Assembly: GCA_025357755.1 (NCBI GenBank)
Contig: JANXOP010000290.1
Location: forward strand, 1 to 32,646
Source: Kofleriaceae bacterium
GTDB lineage: Bacteria; Myxococcota_A; Polyangia; Haliangiales; Haliangiaceae
Direction of reading: 5' to 3'
Length of the DNA stretch: 32,646 nt
Part shown: in pieces, positions 12,479 through 20,576 of the stretch
Layout: every line of letters begins with the position of its first letter
How positions within the stretch are numbered: the stretch's first letter is position 1
Translations under genes and position numbers: made by a program
Notes under the pieces: generated by a model
What the model was told of the DNA's origin: nothing
What the model saw: the letters and a program-made list of their open reading frames with translations, nothing else
Databases searched by the model: none

Positions 12479-13743
12479 GGGCCAAACACCCAGTGAGGCT
12501 CGAACGTCGCGCCACAGATCGGTGCGCTCGAGCCGGCGAGACACCGCGTGTGGTCGTAGGTCATGTTGACCGCGTGTTGGGGCAGGCGGCCGTTCCACAC
12601 CGCGCCTTCGGAGTCGAGTACCCAGAACTGCTCCGGCGCCCCGGTGCACGGCGCGAGCGCGAGGTCATCGGTTGCAGCGCTCGTCACGCACTGATCGGCA
12701 ACGCGCAACGTGCCGGTGGGTGAGAGGTCGAAGTGCGCCGCATTCGTGCAGTCGCCGAGCGCTAGCGTCGCATCGAGACACGAGTCGCCTCGGGCAAGCG
12801 TGCCGGACGCCTCCAGCACGCGCGTCGTCTGGTACTGGCGCGCTATCCAGATCTCGTGCGAGGCGTTCAGCGTCTCGCACGACTCGCCGCACGGACCGCA
12901 CTGATCGGCGCACGCTTCGTAGTAGCCAAGTAGCTTGCGAGCATCGCGGAGTGCTGCACCGTCGAGCGTCGGCACCTCGGCGTCGACGTTGTAGCCCCGA
13001 TTCCAGGTGATCGGTCCGGCGTACGCGACGCGCGCAGCCGCCCAAAGTCCGATGCTGCCCACGAACATGTGGCTCGAGTGATCGCGGCCGTGACTTCCAG
13101 CGAGCTCGAGCGTTTGCACGGCATCAGGCGTCGTTGCGTTGTAGATCTCGGCGAACACCTCGATCACCGAGTCAGCGTCGACGCTGCCGCCAAAGTAGCC
13201 ATCGAGCTCGCCGATCGATCCGTCGATGAGGTGGAGCAAGCTCTCCTTGCGATCGCCGGGGATCCCACCGTCTGGAAGTCCGAGATCGACGATCGACACC
13301 GGGCGGTCGCGCAGGCGGCAGTGCTCGGCAACGATCGTGCCGATCGAGATCGAGCCGCACTCCCACTCGAACGACCCGACGGTCGAGCCATACGCAACCT
13401 TCGCCGCATCCATCAAGTTGAGATTGGGACCGTGGGGGCCTGCGGTCGTCGCGTAGATCGTCGTCGAAGAACTTCCAGCTAAACTCGCAACGAGGTCTGG
13501 TTCCATGAAGATGAAGTCGTCGTCGTCGTGAGCGCCCAAGAACAGCGTTGCCGTGTGCTCGAGCGGCGGCCCGATCGGCACCGTGTTGTCGCCGCACGCG
13601 CCCACAGCGAACACGAAGGTCACGACGTGCCCGACCCGGTGCCACTTCGTCGCGGCGCGCGTTGCGGCGCCAACTTCGGTAGCGATCACAGTGCCGGCGA
13701 GCGGAACGCGGCCAATCGCGGTCCACGGGGCTACATGCGACAT
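12475..13743 (-). CDS. PIG-L (LmbE) family deacetylase-like lipoprotein with C-terminal ricin-type lectin domain
   Basis: The product is 422 aa from ATG 13743; a start at the GTG for residue 37 would give a shorter, more typical signal peptide. FVFAVGAC with Cys50 is a likely lipobox. Residues 66-225 resemble PIG-L zinc deacetylases: the usual AHPDDE is AHDDDD here (H72, D74, D75), and the distal zinc motif reads HGRDHSSH (218-225). Residues about 250-300 contain a Cys-rich insert (CADQCGPCGESC). From about 320 a ricin-B-like domain shows paired Cys and a QFWVLDSEG strand followed by CLAGSS. PIG-L enzymes remove acetyl from N-acetylglucosamine derivatives, and the lectin domain would bind the sugar. 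The stop overlaps the start of the downstream membrane protein. Confidence 0.82.
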   Translation of the reverse strand: MSHVAPWTAIGRVPLAGTVIATEVGAATRAATKWHRVGHVVTFVFAVGACGDNTVPIGPPLEHTATLFLGAHDDDDFIFMEPDLVASLAGSSSTTIYATTAGPHGPNLNLMDAAKVAYGSTVGSFEWECGSISIGTIVAEHCRLRDRPVSIVDLGLPDGGIPGDRKESLLHLIDGSIGELDGYFGGSVDADSVIEVFAEIYNATTPDAVQTLELAGSHGRDHSSHMFVGSIGLWAAARVAYAGPITWNRGYNVDAEVPTLDGAALRDARKLLGYYEACADQCGPCGESCETLNASHEIWIARQYQTTRVLEASGTLARGDSCLDATLALGDCTNAAHFDLSPTGTLRVADQCVTSAATDDLALAPCTGAPEQFWVLDSEGAVWNGRLPQHAVNMTYDHTRCLAGSSAPICGATFEPHWVFGP

Positions 13744-14170
13744 GGCGGCGGACTATAACGTAAGAACGCTGCAAGCCTGCCCGGCCTGTGAGAAGGCATT
13801 CGAGCAGCGCAGGTTTGAAAATTCGTGAGCGAAAGACGCCGAACGCGACGAGGGCGCCGATGGCGGCTCCGCGACCGGCGTTCGATGCCGTCGAGATCGT
13901 GGCGATGATCGCGTCGCGGACCGCCGCTCGCGCGACATCTCCGGGCAGGCGAGGACACAGCGACACGGTGCGCTTGAGCTTATCGCACGCGCCGGCGCAC
14001 GTCGCGCTCGTCCGCGAGGAGGCACGCCACAGGAGCGGCACGGTCACGACGAGACCGTCTCCGCCTCGTTCACTCATCGGCCGCGATGGCGCGATGCACC
14101 ATTCATCCGCACGAGCGACCGCTCGTCACGAATCGGACGATCGGCCCGCCCGTCGCCTCATGCTGCATGC
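13744..14170. other. 427-bp stretch without a confident gene; possible minus-strand relic
   Basis: No intact gene is supported here. A minus-strand frame from ATG 14077 to about 13820 is strikingly G/C-rich at third positions. It encodes a Cys-containing segment (TCAGACDKLKRTVSLCPRLP) followed by a hydrophobic helix (GAAIGALVAFGVF). It then loses this bias and runs into the PIG-L gene in another frame, as a decayed or frameshifted short membrane protein would. The plus strand shows only a low-quality open frame. TATAGT at 13752-13757 (minus strand) lies 8 nt before the PIG-L start and is a candidate -10. No clear promoter or ribosome site precedes the hydrolase at 14171. Confidence 0.4.
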
Positions 14171-15043
14171 ATGACCAGACTCGCACTCTCCTTGCTCCTC
14201 GCTGCTGCGTGCGCCGACGCAGGGCCTCGCCCCGTGACCGCAGTCGCACCGCCGGAGCCGTTCACCGTCCGGGTGTCTGGACACGGACCGGCGATGATCC
14301 TGATCCCCGGGCTCGCGTCCGCCGCCGACGTGTGGGCCAGCACCGTCGAGCACGAACAGGCGCACTACACCTGTCACGTGCTCCAGCTCGCAGGCTTTGC
14401 TGGGCAAGCGGCGCTTGCTGGTACCGCGCCACTGCTCCCCACCGTGCGCGAGGCACTCGCCCGTTACATCCGAGAGCACCACCTGGACCATCCGGTGATC
14501 GTGGGCCACAGCCTCGGTGGCTTCGTCGCGCTGGATCTCGCGATCCACGAGCCCGATCTCGTCGGCAAGCTCGTGATCGTCGACGGCGTACCGTTCCTGG
14601 CGGCGGTGCAAGACCCGACAGCGACCCCCGAGTCGATGCGCGCGATCGGCCCACGGATCCGCGATGCCATGGTGAAGGCGACGCCCGCCGAATTCGCGCA
14701 GCAGGAGCGCGGTATCCTGGCGACGATGATCTCCGATCCGGGCAAGCAGCAGATCGCGCTCGGCTGGGCGCTGCGGTCCGATCGCGCTACGGTCGCCGAG
14801 GCCATCATCGAGATGATGACCACCGATCTGCGCACGCAGGTCGCGAAGATCCACGCCCCCACTCTCGTGATCGCGACCTGGGCTGGCTGGGGCGTGGGAC
14901 GAGAGCCGATCGAGCACAGCTTCGCGCAGCAGTACGGCGAGCTTCACGGAGCCAAGGTCGTCGTCGCCGAGAGCGCGAAGCACTTCGTGATGTGGGACGA
15001 TCCGAACTTCTTGTTCTCCCAGCTGGATGCCTTCCTGCCGTGA
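14171..15043 (+). CDS. Exported alpha/beta-hydrolase
   Basis: The product is 290 aa. MTRLALSLLLAAACADAG is a signal peptide, with a Cys at 14 that could be a weak lipobox or simply lie near a type I site. The alpha/beta-hydrolase core shows MILIPGLASAADVW (oxyanion loop), nucleophile elbow VGHSLGG with S114, and a C-terminal ESAKHFVMWDDP with H271. The acid residue should lie after strand 6 (about 225-240); I cannot fix it. The length is normal for lactonase/esterase-like members. The stop overlaps the start of the sensor kinase (GTGA), an unusual pairing that suggests the enzyme makes or removes the signal sensed by the kinase. The substrate is unknown. Confidence 0.85.
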   Translation: MTRLALSLLLAAACADAGPRPVTAVAPPEPFTVRVSGHGPAMILIPGLASAADVWASTVEHEQAHYTCHVLQLAGFAGQAALAGTAPLLPTVREALARYIREHHLDHPVIVGHSLGGFVALDLAIHEPDLVGKLVIVDGVPFLAAVQDPTATPESMRAIGPRIRDAMVKATPAEFAQQERGILATMISDPGKQQIALGWALRSDRATVAEAIIEMMTTDLRTQVAKIHAPTLVIATWAGWGVGREPIEHSFAQQYGELHGAKVVVAESAKHFVMWDDPNFLFSQLDAFLP

Positions 15044-16032
15044 CGCGCCGCCGCTACGCGATCTGTCAGCTCGCCGGGTGGACGGCTTGGACGCTGACCT
15101 CGCTCGCGTACCTGCAGGTCGCGGGCGTGGGTGTCACGGGTAGGTCGGTCGTGTGGACGGTGGCCGACAGCGCGCTCGGGTTCGCGATCTCTCACGGTTA
15201 CCGCGGCATGGTGCGACGACGTCAATGGGCCAGGCTGCCGCTGCGCCGGCTCGCGCCCCGGGTGTTCGCGGCGGCGATCGCGCAGGCGGCGCTCCTCGAT
15301 GCGTTCGTCGTGAGCTGGTCGTTGTTCGAGAGCGGCGGCGAAGTCCGGCTGCCGTCGGGCCTGATCGTGATGTTCCTGTTCAACTTCTCGATCGTCTTTC
15401 TCGCCTGGTCGTTCCTTTACTTCGGGTTGCACTGGCTCGAACGGTCGCGTCGCGCCGAACAGGCCGAACTGCGCTATCTCAAGTCACAGCTCAACCCGCA
15501 CTTCCTGTTCAACGCGCTCAACGGGATCCGCGGCCTCGTCGCCGAGGACGCGCCGAAAGCACAGGAGGCGATCACGCGGCTCGCGAAGCTGCTGCGGGTG
15601 GCGCTCGGCTCGGTCACGGCCGACACGGTCCCCCTCGTGCGCGAGCTCGAGGTAGTCGACGACTATCTCGCGGTCGAGGCCGTGCGCCTCGATGACCGCC
15701 TCGCGGTGCGCCTCGACATCGCGCCGGATACACTCGATGTGCCGGTGCCCTCCATGCTCCTGCAAACGCTCGTCGAGAACGGCATCAAGCACGGAATCGC
15801 GCGCCGGATCGATGGCGGCGAGATCGTGGTGACCGCGCGGCGCACCGCAACGTCACTCGAGCTCGCGGTGACCAACACTGCATACGCCGGTGCAACCGAC
15901 GCCACGGGCGGCGTCGGGCTCGCGAACGCGACCGAGCGCCTGCTCTTGCTGTTCGGCGAGCGCGCGTCGCTAGCTCTCGATCGATCGGACGCCACTCGAA
16001 CCACGGCGCGAGTCAGGATCCCGATCCGATGA
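15040..16032 (+). CDS. LytS/YehU-type membrane sensor histidine kinase
   Basis: The product is 330 aa. GTG 15040 overlaps the hydrolase stop. Four hydrophobic segments lie at about 6-28, 36-55, 73-97 and 107-132, with no separate extracytoplasmic domain, so sensing probably occurs within the membrane. A short helix then leads to the His_kinase motif QLNPHFLFNALN with the likely phospho-acceptor H154, and a GHKL ATPase follows (LVENGIKHG as N-box, then GGVGLANATERL). This is the arrangement of LytS/YehU/YpdA kinases. The gene overlaps the response regulator start by ATGA, so the three-gene unit is translationally coupled. Confidence 0.93.
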   Translation: MTRRRYAICQLAGWTAWTLTSLAYLQVAGVGVTGRSVVWTVADSALGFAISHGYRGMVRRRQWARLPLRRLAPRVFAAAIAQAALLDAFVVSWSLFESGGEVRLPSGLIVMFLFNFSIVFLAWSFLYFGLHWLERSRRAEQAELRYLKSQLNPHFLFNALNGIRGLVAEDAPKAQEAITRLAKLLRVALGSVTADTVPLVRELEVVDDYLAVEAVRLDDRLAVRLDIAPDTLDVPVPSMLLQTLVENGIKHGIARRIDGGEIVVTARRTATSLELAVTNTAYAGATDATGGVGLANATERLLLLFGERASLALDRSDATRTTARVRIPIR

Positions 16033-16712
16033 AGGCGCTGATCGTCGATGACGAGCGACTCGCCCGCGCCGAGCTCCGCCGCCTGCTCGCGGCGCACCCC
16101 GACGTCGAGGTCGTCGGCGAGGCCGCCCACGCAGACGAAGCGGTCGCGAAGATCGGCGAGCTCGTGCCGGACCTGCTGCTGCTCGACATCCAGATGCCTG
16201 GCCGCGACGGTTTCGAGCTGCTCGAGTCGCTCGACGTCGCGCCGTCCGTGATCTTCACGACGGCGTTCGACGCCCACGCCGTGCGCGCCTTCGAGGTCAG
16301 CGCGCTCGATTACCTCCTCAAGCCGATCGACCCCGCGCGCCTCGCGGACGCGCTCCGGCGTGTGCGCGAGTCCCTCGGCCCGTTACCATCCATCGATCGC
16401 CTGTTCGTACGCGACGGCGATCGCTGCTGGTTCGTGCGGCTCTCCGAGGTCGGGGTGATCGAGTCCGAGGGAAACTACGCACGCCTCGAGATTCCTGGCC
16501 AACCGATGGTCGCGCGCAGCCTCGCCTATCTCGAGGCGCGCTTGCAGCCCGCGTTCTTCCGCGCGAGCCGCAAGCACCTGGTCAACCTCAAGCTGGTCGA
16601 CCGGATCGAGTCCGGACCCGGCGGCGGGCTCGTGCTGATCATGCCCGGCGGACGCGAGATCGAGATGTCGCGCCGGGCCGCGCAGCGATTCCGGACGAAG
16701 ATGACGGTCTGA
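16029..16712 (+). CDS. LytTR-family response regulator
   Basis: The product is 227 aa. The receiver domain (1-115) has D7-D8, phospho-acceptor D53 in LLLLDIQMPG, a Thr in IFTTAFDAHA, and Lys in DYLLKPID. Residues about 125-227 form a LytTR DNA-binding domain (VGVIESEGNYARLE, then FFRASRKHLVNLKLV). It is the natural partner of the LytS-type kinase and probably regulates genes involved in envelope or exported products, possibly the hydrolase itself. The last 74 bp overlap the 3' end of a convergent hypothetical gene. Confidence 0.95.
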   Translation: MKALIVDDERLARAELRRLLAAHPDVEVVGEAAHADEAVAKIGELVPDLLLLDIQMPGRDGFELLESLDVAPSVIFTTAFDAHAVRAFEVSALDYLLKPIDPARLADALRRVRESLGPLPSIDRLFVRDGDRCWFVRLSEVGVIESEGNYARLEIPGQPMVARSLAYLEARLQPAFFRASRKHLVNLKLVDRIESGPGGGLVLIMPGGREIEMSRRAAQRFRTKMTV

Positions 16713-17334
16713 TCCGCGACGGCCGTCGATGATACTGCGCGAGCACGCGGTGCTGCGCCCGACGCGCGAAGCGGAAGGCCTCCTCCCATCGCCTCGACCA
16801 GGTGGCCTTCGGTGCTCCGCACACCGCATCCTGCGCGGCGAACCAGGCGAGGATGTGCAGCGCGCCCGCTGCGAGGACGACGGTGGGGGTCCGGATCGCC
16901 AGGAGCGAGGCGTTCCAGGGTGCGTCCATCGCCACGTCGCAGACCTGCGTCCAGTCCTCCCACGCGGCGTGGTCCGCCGCTCTCAGCGCGCGAAGGGTGG
17001 CGTTTCCTAGCGCGTATCGCCGCGCCATCAGGAGTGCGCGTATCGAGTGCGCAGGATCGTAGGCGTACACCGACACTCTCCGGATCGCTGGCAACGACGA
17101 CTCGGTGCAGTCACATAGGACCAGCCGTCGATCCTTTTCGTCGAGCGCGGCGAGCGCTCGGCCGATCGCGCGATTGAGCGTCTCGGTTTCTGCAATGGCG
17201 CGGATCTCCGCATAGACAACCGCGTCCCTCCTCGCGAGCCGCGCGAAGGCGGGGTGCGCAAGCACCGCGTGCGGATGCCGCGATGCGATCTCACGCAGCA
17301 TCTCCGTGGTCGGCGCGTCGGGGAGAGCCCGCAT
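16639..17334 (-). CDS. Hypothetical protein with 3' end overlapping the response regulator
   Basis: The product is 231 aa from ATG 17334; a TTG two codons upstream is less likely. The protein is Ala/Arg-rich and helical, without a signal peptide. Segments such as RLVLCDCTESSLPAI and ALLMARRYALGNATLRALR look genuinely coding, and third positions are G/C-rich. I do not recognise the family. The last ~25 residues are Arg/Ser-rich and are antisense to the LytTR coding region, so the original stop may have been lost. TACCCT lies eight bases before the ATG on this strand. Confidence 0.65.
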   Translation of the reverse strand: MRALPDAPTTEMLREIASRHPHAVLAHPAFARLARRDAVVYAEIRAIAETETLNRAIGRALAALDEKDRRLVLCDCTESSLPAIRRVSVYAYDPAHSIRALLMARRYALGNATLRALRAADHAAWEDWTQVCDVAMDAPWNASLLAIRTPTVVLAAGALHILAWFAAQDAVCGAPKATWSRRWEEAFRFARRAQHRVLAQYHRRPSRIRPSSSSGIAARPGATSRSRVRRA

Positions 17335-17425
17335 GGGCAAACAGGGTAGCAGCCGGCAAGGCTCACCTGCTTACGGTCGGCGCCACGATTCACGCGCCGG
17401 TTTTGCATATGAGCTGCGCCGCGAT

Positions 17426-17696
17426 CTATTTCGAAGCGAGGACGTCGGCCATCCGCAGGTCTGGCGGCACCGCGAGGAGCTCGTCGGCCTTGCCCATCAG
17501 CGCGGCCGCGATCCGGCCAGGTGCTGCTTGCGACCGGCTCGTCATCGAACGTGTCGAAGATTCCGAACGAGTGCGGCCTGGTGCGCCACGCGTCCCACGT
17601 CTTCGTGAACTCCTCGTCGACGGTGAGTGCGCGAGCTCTGATCAGCAGCTCGGCAACCTCGTTCTCTTTGCCGGGCTTCGCTTCGAGATGGGTCAC
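17426..17696 (-). pseudogene. ABM-family (antibiotic biosynthesis monooxygenase-like) gene with two frameshifts
   Basis: Read in one frame from GTG 17696, the DNA encodes an ABM-type dimeric alpha/beta-barrel start (THLEAKPGKENEVAELL ... HSFGIFDTFDDE). It then needs a one-base shift near 17535 to continue AGRKQHLA, and another near 17515 to reach RIAAALMGKADELL...MADVLASK and stop at 17426-17428. Joined, the three pieces give about 90 residues, normal for these small quinol-monooxygenase-like proteins. Each indel is explained by one missing base and both fall in CCGG contexts about 22 bp apart. The gene is either a recent pseudogene or a consensus error. Confidence 0.75.
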
Positions 17697-17855
17697 CGAA
17701 ACAACTGACGTTAGAAACCTGCCGGGTCGCAACGTTCACGGTCTCACGCTTGCTGCAGTTCACGCGAACAAGGAAATGGCCAACGTTGGTTCAATCTTTT
17801 CCCCGGTCTTTCCAAAAGCTCGCGGCGACGTCGAGGGGAGCGACGACGCGCTCGC

Positions 17856-18455
17856 TCAGGCGAGGGGAACCACGACGAAGATCGCCAGACTCCAGATCGC
17901 ATGGGTGACCATGCCATCGAGGATCCGGCCGGTGCGCACGCGCTGTAGCACGAGCACCGTGCCGAGCCCGATCGCAGCGAGGACGAGGATCCACTCCCCA
18001 CCCACCACCTCCGGAATCGCGTAGAGCACGACGGCGAAGGCCGCCCAGCGCGGTGACGAGCGCTTGGCGAACGCGCATCCTCGCCAGATGAGCTCCTCGA
18101 CAATGACAACCAGAAACGTGATGGTCGCCTGGACCGGATGCGGCACTACCGTGTCGATGCTGGCGTACAGGCCGCTCACGTGCGGTCCCAGCCACGGCGC
18201 GGCGATCCGGAACGCGAGGTGGGTTGCGAACACGAGCGCGACACCGAGGAGTGCTGCCGCTCCCAGGCCGCGCGCGTCGACGGCAAGCAGCGTACGCAAG
18301 CGATGGCGGCCGAGCGCCCACACGGCGCAGGTGGCGCTGATCCCCGCGGCCGTTGCCGTCGCGAGCCAAGGATCGATCCGCTCCCGGAGCAGCAGCGCGA
18401 GTCCGAATGCCGCGGTCGCGACGACGAGCGCGACGATCCACCGACGGTCGATCAC
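17856..18455 (-). CDS. CPBP-family intramembrane protein (CAAX protease-like)
   Basis: The product is 199 aa. GTG 18455 overlaps the upstream SDR stop (GTGA). Six or so hydrophobic segments are present. The first CPBP motif is intact (VEELIWRG: E120, E121, R125). The second motif, normally a Phe/His-containing helix, reads VLYAIPEV here with no His. The third keeps His but not the usual Asn (MVTHAIWSL). CPBP proteins include Rce1-like prenyl-protein endopeptidases and bacteriocin self-immunity proteins. The changed second motif leaves catalytic activity uncertain. Coupling to an SDR protein suggests a shared envelope or lipid role. Confidence 0.82.
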   Translation of the reverse strand: MIDRRWIVALVVATAAFGLALLLRERIDPWLATATAAGISATCAVWALGRHRLRTLLAVDARGLGAAALLGVALVFATHLAFRIAAPWLGPHVSGLYASIDTVVPHPVQATITFLVVIVEELIWRGCAFAKRSSPRWAAFAVVLYAIPEVVGGEWILVLAAIGLGTVLVLQRVRTGRILDGMVTHAIWSLAIFVVVPLA

Positions 18456-19399
18456 GCGGAGATACGTGCGAGTCGTGCAGACATCGCGGCGGAGGGGACC
18501 TGCGTGACGTCGTCATCGCGGAGGGCCGCGGCGATCGCCGCATCGAGCGACATTGGTTTGTGGCCGACGAGCGACCACAGCGATTCGCCGGCCGGCACGA
18601 GATCGTGGCGCACCCCCTCGACCAGCTCCTTCGCGAGCGCGAGCGGCGTCCGCGTGACGAGCGCGATCCAGTAGCTCGACAGCCGAGGCGAGAGCACCGG
18701 CACGTTGACCATGTGTGGCCGCTGCCCCAGAGCGGTGGCGATGCGCACCAGCAGGTCGCGATGCCGGATCCGCTCGGGCCCTGGCAGCTCGAGGATCCGC
18801 GAGCCCTTTGCTGGTAGCGCCACGGCCGCGACCAGCCCCGCGACCACATCCTCGACCGCGATCGGATACGACACGTTTCGCAGCCATCGCGGCAACACCA
18901 TCGCCGGCAGGCGACGTGCGAGATCGCGGACCATCGTCCAGCTCGAGCTGCCGGTGCCGATCACCATCGCGGCACGGAGCTCGATCGTGTCGACCGCGCC
19001 GTTCCGCAAGAGCTCGCCGACGCGCGCGCGGCTCTTCAGGTGGCGCGATGGGTCTCGCGCGGGCATCACGCCCCCGAGGTACACGATGCGCGGCACCTTC
19101 GCGGCTTCGGCGCTGCGGATGAAGGCCGCTGCAGCTCGGCGCTCGCGGTCCGGGTAGTCATCGTGACCGTCGCTCATGCCGTGCACGAGGTAGAGCGCGG
19201 CATCGCAGCCGGTGAGCGCCGCCGGCAATGTCGAGGGCTTGTCGAGATCCAGCTCGACCCACGTCCGAGCTGGGTGCTTCCTCCTCGCCTCACCAACATC
19301 GCGCGCTCCGCACCGCACGGTGTGCCCTGCCGCCGCCAATGCGACGGCGACGTGACTTCCGATGAACCCGCCGGCGCCCGTGAGAAGTATCGTAGCCAT
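18452..19399 (-). CDS. NAD(P)-binding SDR-family protein (atypical, DUF2867-associated type)
   Basis: The product is 315 aa. ATG 19399 begins MATILLTGAGGFIGSHVA, an intact dinucleotide-binding loop; a GTG four codons upstream is less likely. Further family features are DAALYLVHGM, RIVYLGGVMP in the strand-5 region, ELRAAMVIGTGSSSW, and YPIAVEDVV. These match the atypical SDR group often found as the N-terminal half of DUF2867 proteins. The ~80 C-terminal residues are too short to hold a whole DUF2867 domain. It is probably an oxidoreductase or a regulatory NAD(P)-binding protein with an unknown substrate. It is coupled to the CPBP gene downstream. Confidence 0.87.
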   Translation of the reverse strand: MATILLTGAGGFIGSHVAVALAAAGHTVRCGARDVGEARRKHPARTWVELDLDKPSTLPAALTGCDAALYLVHGMSDGHDDYPDRERRAAAAFIRSAEAAKVPRIVYLGGVMPARDPSRHLKSRARVGELLRNGAVDTIELRAAMVIGTGSSSWTMVRDLARRLPAMVLPRWLRNVSYPIAVEDVVAGLVAAVALPAKGSRILELPGPERIRHRDLLVRIATALGQRPHMVNVPVLSPRLSSYWIALVTRTPLALAKELVEGVRHDLVPAGESLWSLVGHKPMSLDAAIAAALRDDDVTQVPSAAMSARLARISA

Positions 19400-19434
19400 C
19401 CCGGCCGGCACTGCGAAACGCGGGCCACAGCGAG

Positions 19435-19622
19435 CTATCCTGGCGTGCCCGAAGTCGGGTCCTTGGCGGGCCGCACAGTGGCCTCATTCCGAGCGTCACG
19501 GGCGCGGTCACGCCGTGCACCGTGAAATCGCCCGTCGCCTCGGCCGCTGCGGTCGGCGAGAACGGCGAGACGATCGTGATCGATTGGGGCCTTGCGAAGG
19601 TGATCGGCAGATATAGCCGCAT
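19435..19622 (-). pseudogene. Degraded YceI-domain fragment
   Basis: A minus-strand frame from 19622 encodes EATGDFTVHGVTAPVTLG, the signature strand of YceI lipid-binding lipocalin-like proteins. The following NEATVRPAKDP is read only after a one-base shift near 19490, and a stop follows at 19435-19437. No start or N-terminal half in frame is visible upstream (19623-19784), where only fragments without a clear start occur. Third positions are strongly G/C-rich, so this was coding DNA. The best reading is a remnant of a YceI gene; sequencing error could explain the frameshift but not the missing front. Confidence 0.55.
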
Positions 19623-19784
19623 CCGGCTCTCGTACTCTTCGTGAGAGCGTTGGTCCTTGATCGCTCGAAGCCAGGCATCGAGCCTGCGCTGCCTGACGCG
19701 ATGCTCTTCTTCTGCAGCCTCGGCGTCGCGCCGGTGGCGAACGAGGCGACGCAGACCTTGACGCTCTTATCGCGGATCCGCGGA

Positions 19785-20576
19785 TCATCCGCCCTTCGGC
19801 GGCCACGGCACGAACTTACTCACGCGCCGCTGATACGCGCGATACGCCTCGCCCCTCGACTGGATCGACTGTCTCTCCGTCGGAGGAATCCCAGTGACGC
19901 CGAAGATCGTCGCGAGGATGATCGCCTGCGGGAATAGCGCGATCCAGCCGCCGTGAAACGCGAGGCTGTAGAGCGCGAAGCCGACCCACACGGTCCACTC
20001 GAAGAAATAGTTCGGGTGGCGCGAGTACTTCCACAGGCCGACATCGCACACGCGGCCGCGATTCGCCGGCTCGCGCTTGAACTGTGCGAGCTGCGCATCG
20101 GCGAGCGTCTCGCCGACGATACCGACCACAGCGACGGCGAGCCCGGTCGCGCGGAGCGCGCCTTCATCCCAAGGTTCCGTGATGAAAGGGATCACGAACG
20201 CGCTCGAGAGCAGGGTGGCGAGCGCGGCCTGCGCCTGAAAGAATAACAAGAAGCGCTTGGAGGCGTTGCTCGCCCAGCTATGCCGGAGCGTGAGGTAGCG
20301 GCCTTCTTCTTTTCCGGTCGCGGCACCGCGCGAGACGAGATAGCTCGCGAGCCGCGTGCTCCACAGAACGACCACGATGCCGATCGGCAAGAAGCTCGCG
20401 CGATCACTCGATGCCGTGAGGCCGAACAGCCCCGCGACCGCGGTGAACGACGCGGCCCACCCGACATCGACGATGCCAGCGTTACGCGTGCGCTGTTGCA
20501 CGACCCACAAGAGGAGCTGGATCCCCGCGCACAGCAGCCACGCTTCGCCGAGACGAACGAGCACCACGCCGATCAT
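19785..20576 (-). CDS. DUF1295-family membrane protein (steroid 5-alpha-reductase-like)
   Basis: The product is 263 aa with about seven membrane segments. The C-terminal motif GLWKYSRHPNYFFEWTVW and the ending RRVSKFVPWPP are diagnostic for DUF1295/isoprenylcysteine-methyltransferase-like proteins; the reductase members use NADPH on steroid- or lipid-type double bonds. ATG 20576 overlaps the upstream stop (ATGA), which fixes the start and makes it a two-gene unit with the Tiki/ChaN-like lipoprotein. The substrate is unknown. Confidence 0.88.
   Translation of the reverse strand: MIGVVLVRLGEAWLLCAGIQLLLWVVQQRTRNAGIVDVGWAASFTAVAGLFGLTASSDRASFLPIGIVVVLWSTRLASYLVSRGAATGKEEGRYLTLRHSWASNASKRFLLFFQAQAALATLLSSAFVIPFITEPWDEGALRATGLAVAVVGIVGETLADAQLAQFKREPANRGRVCDVGLWKYSRHPNYFFEWTVWVGFALYSLAFHGGWIALFPQAIILATIFGVTGIPPTERQSIQSRGEAYRAYQRRVSKFVPWPPKGG

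Noticed and set aside
17757..17770. GTTC-N4-GAAC inverted repeat as a LexA box
   Set aside because: Orientation of half-sites is the reverse of known LexA sites and no SOS gene follows.
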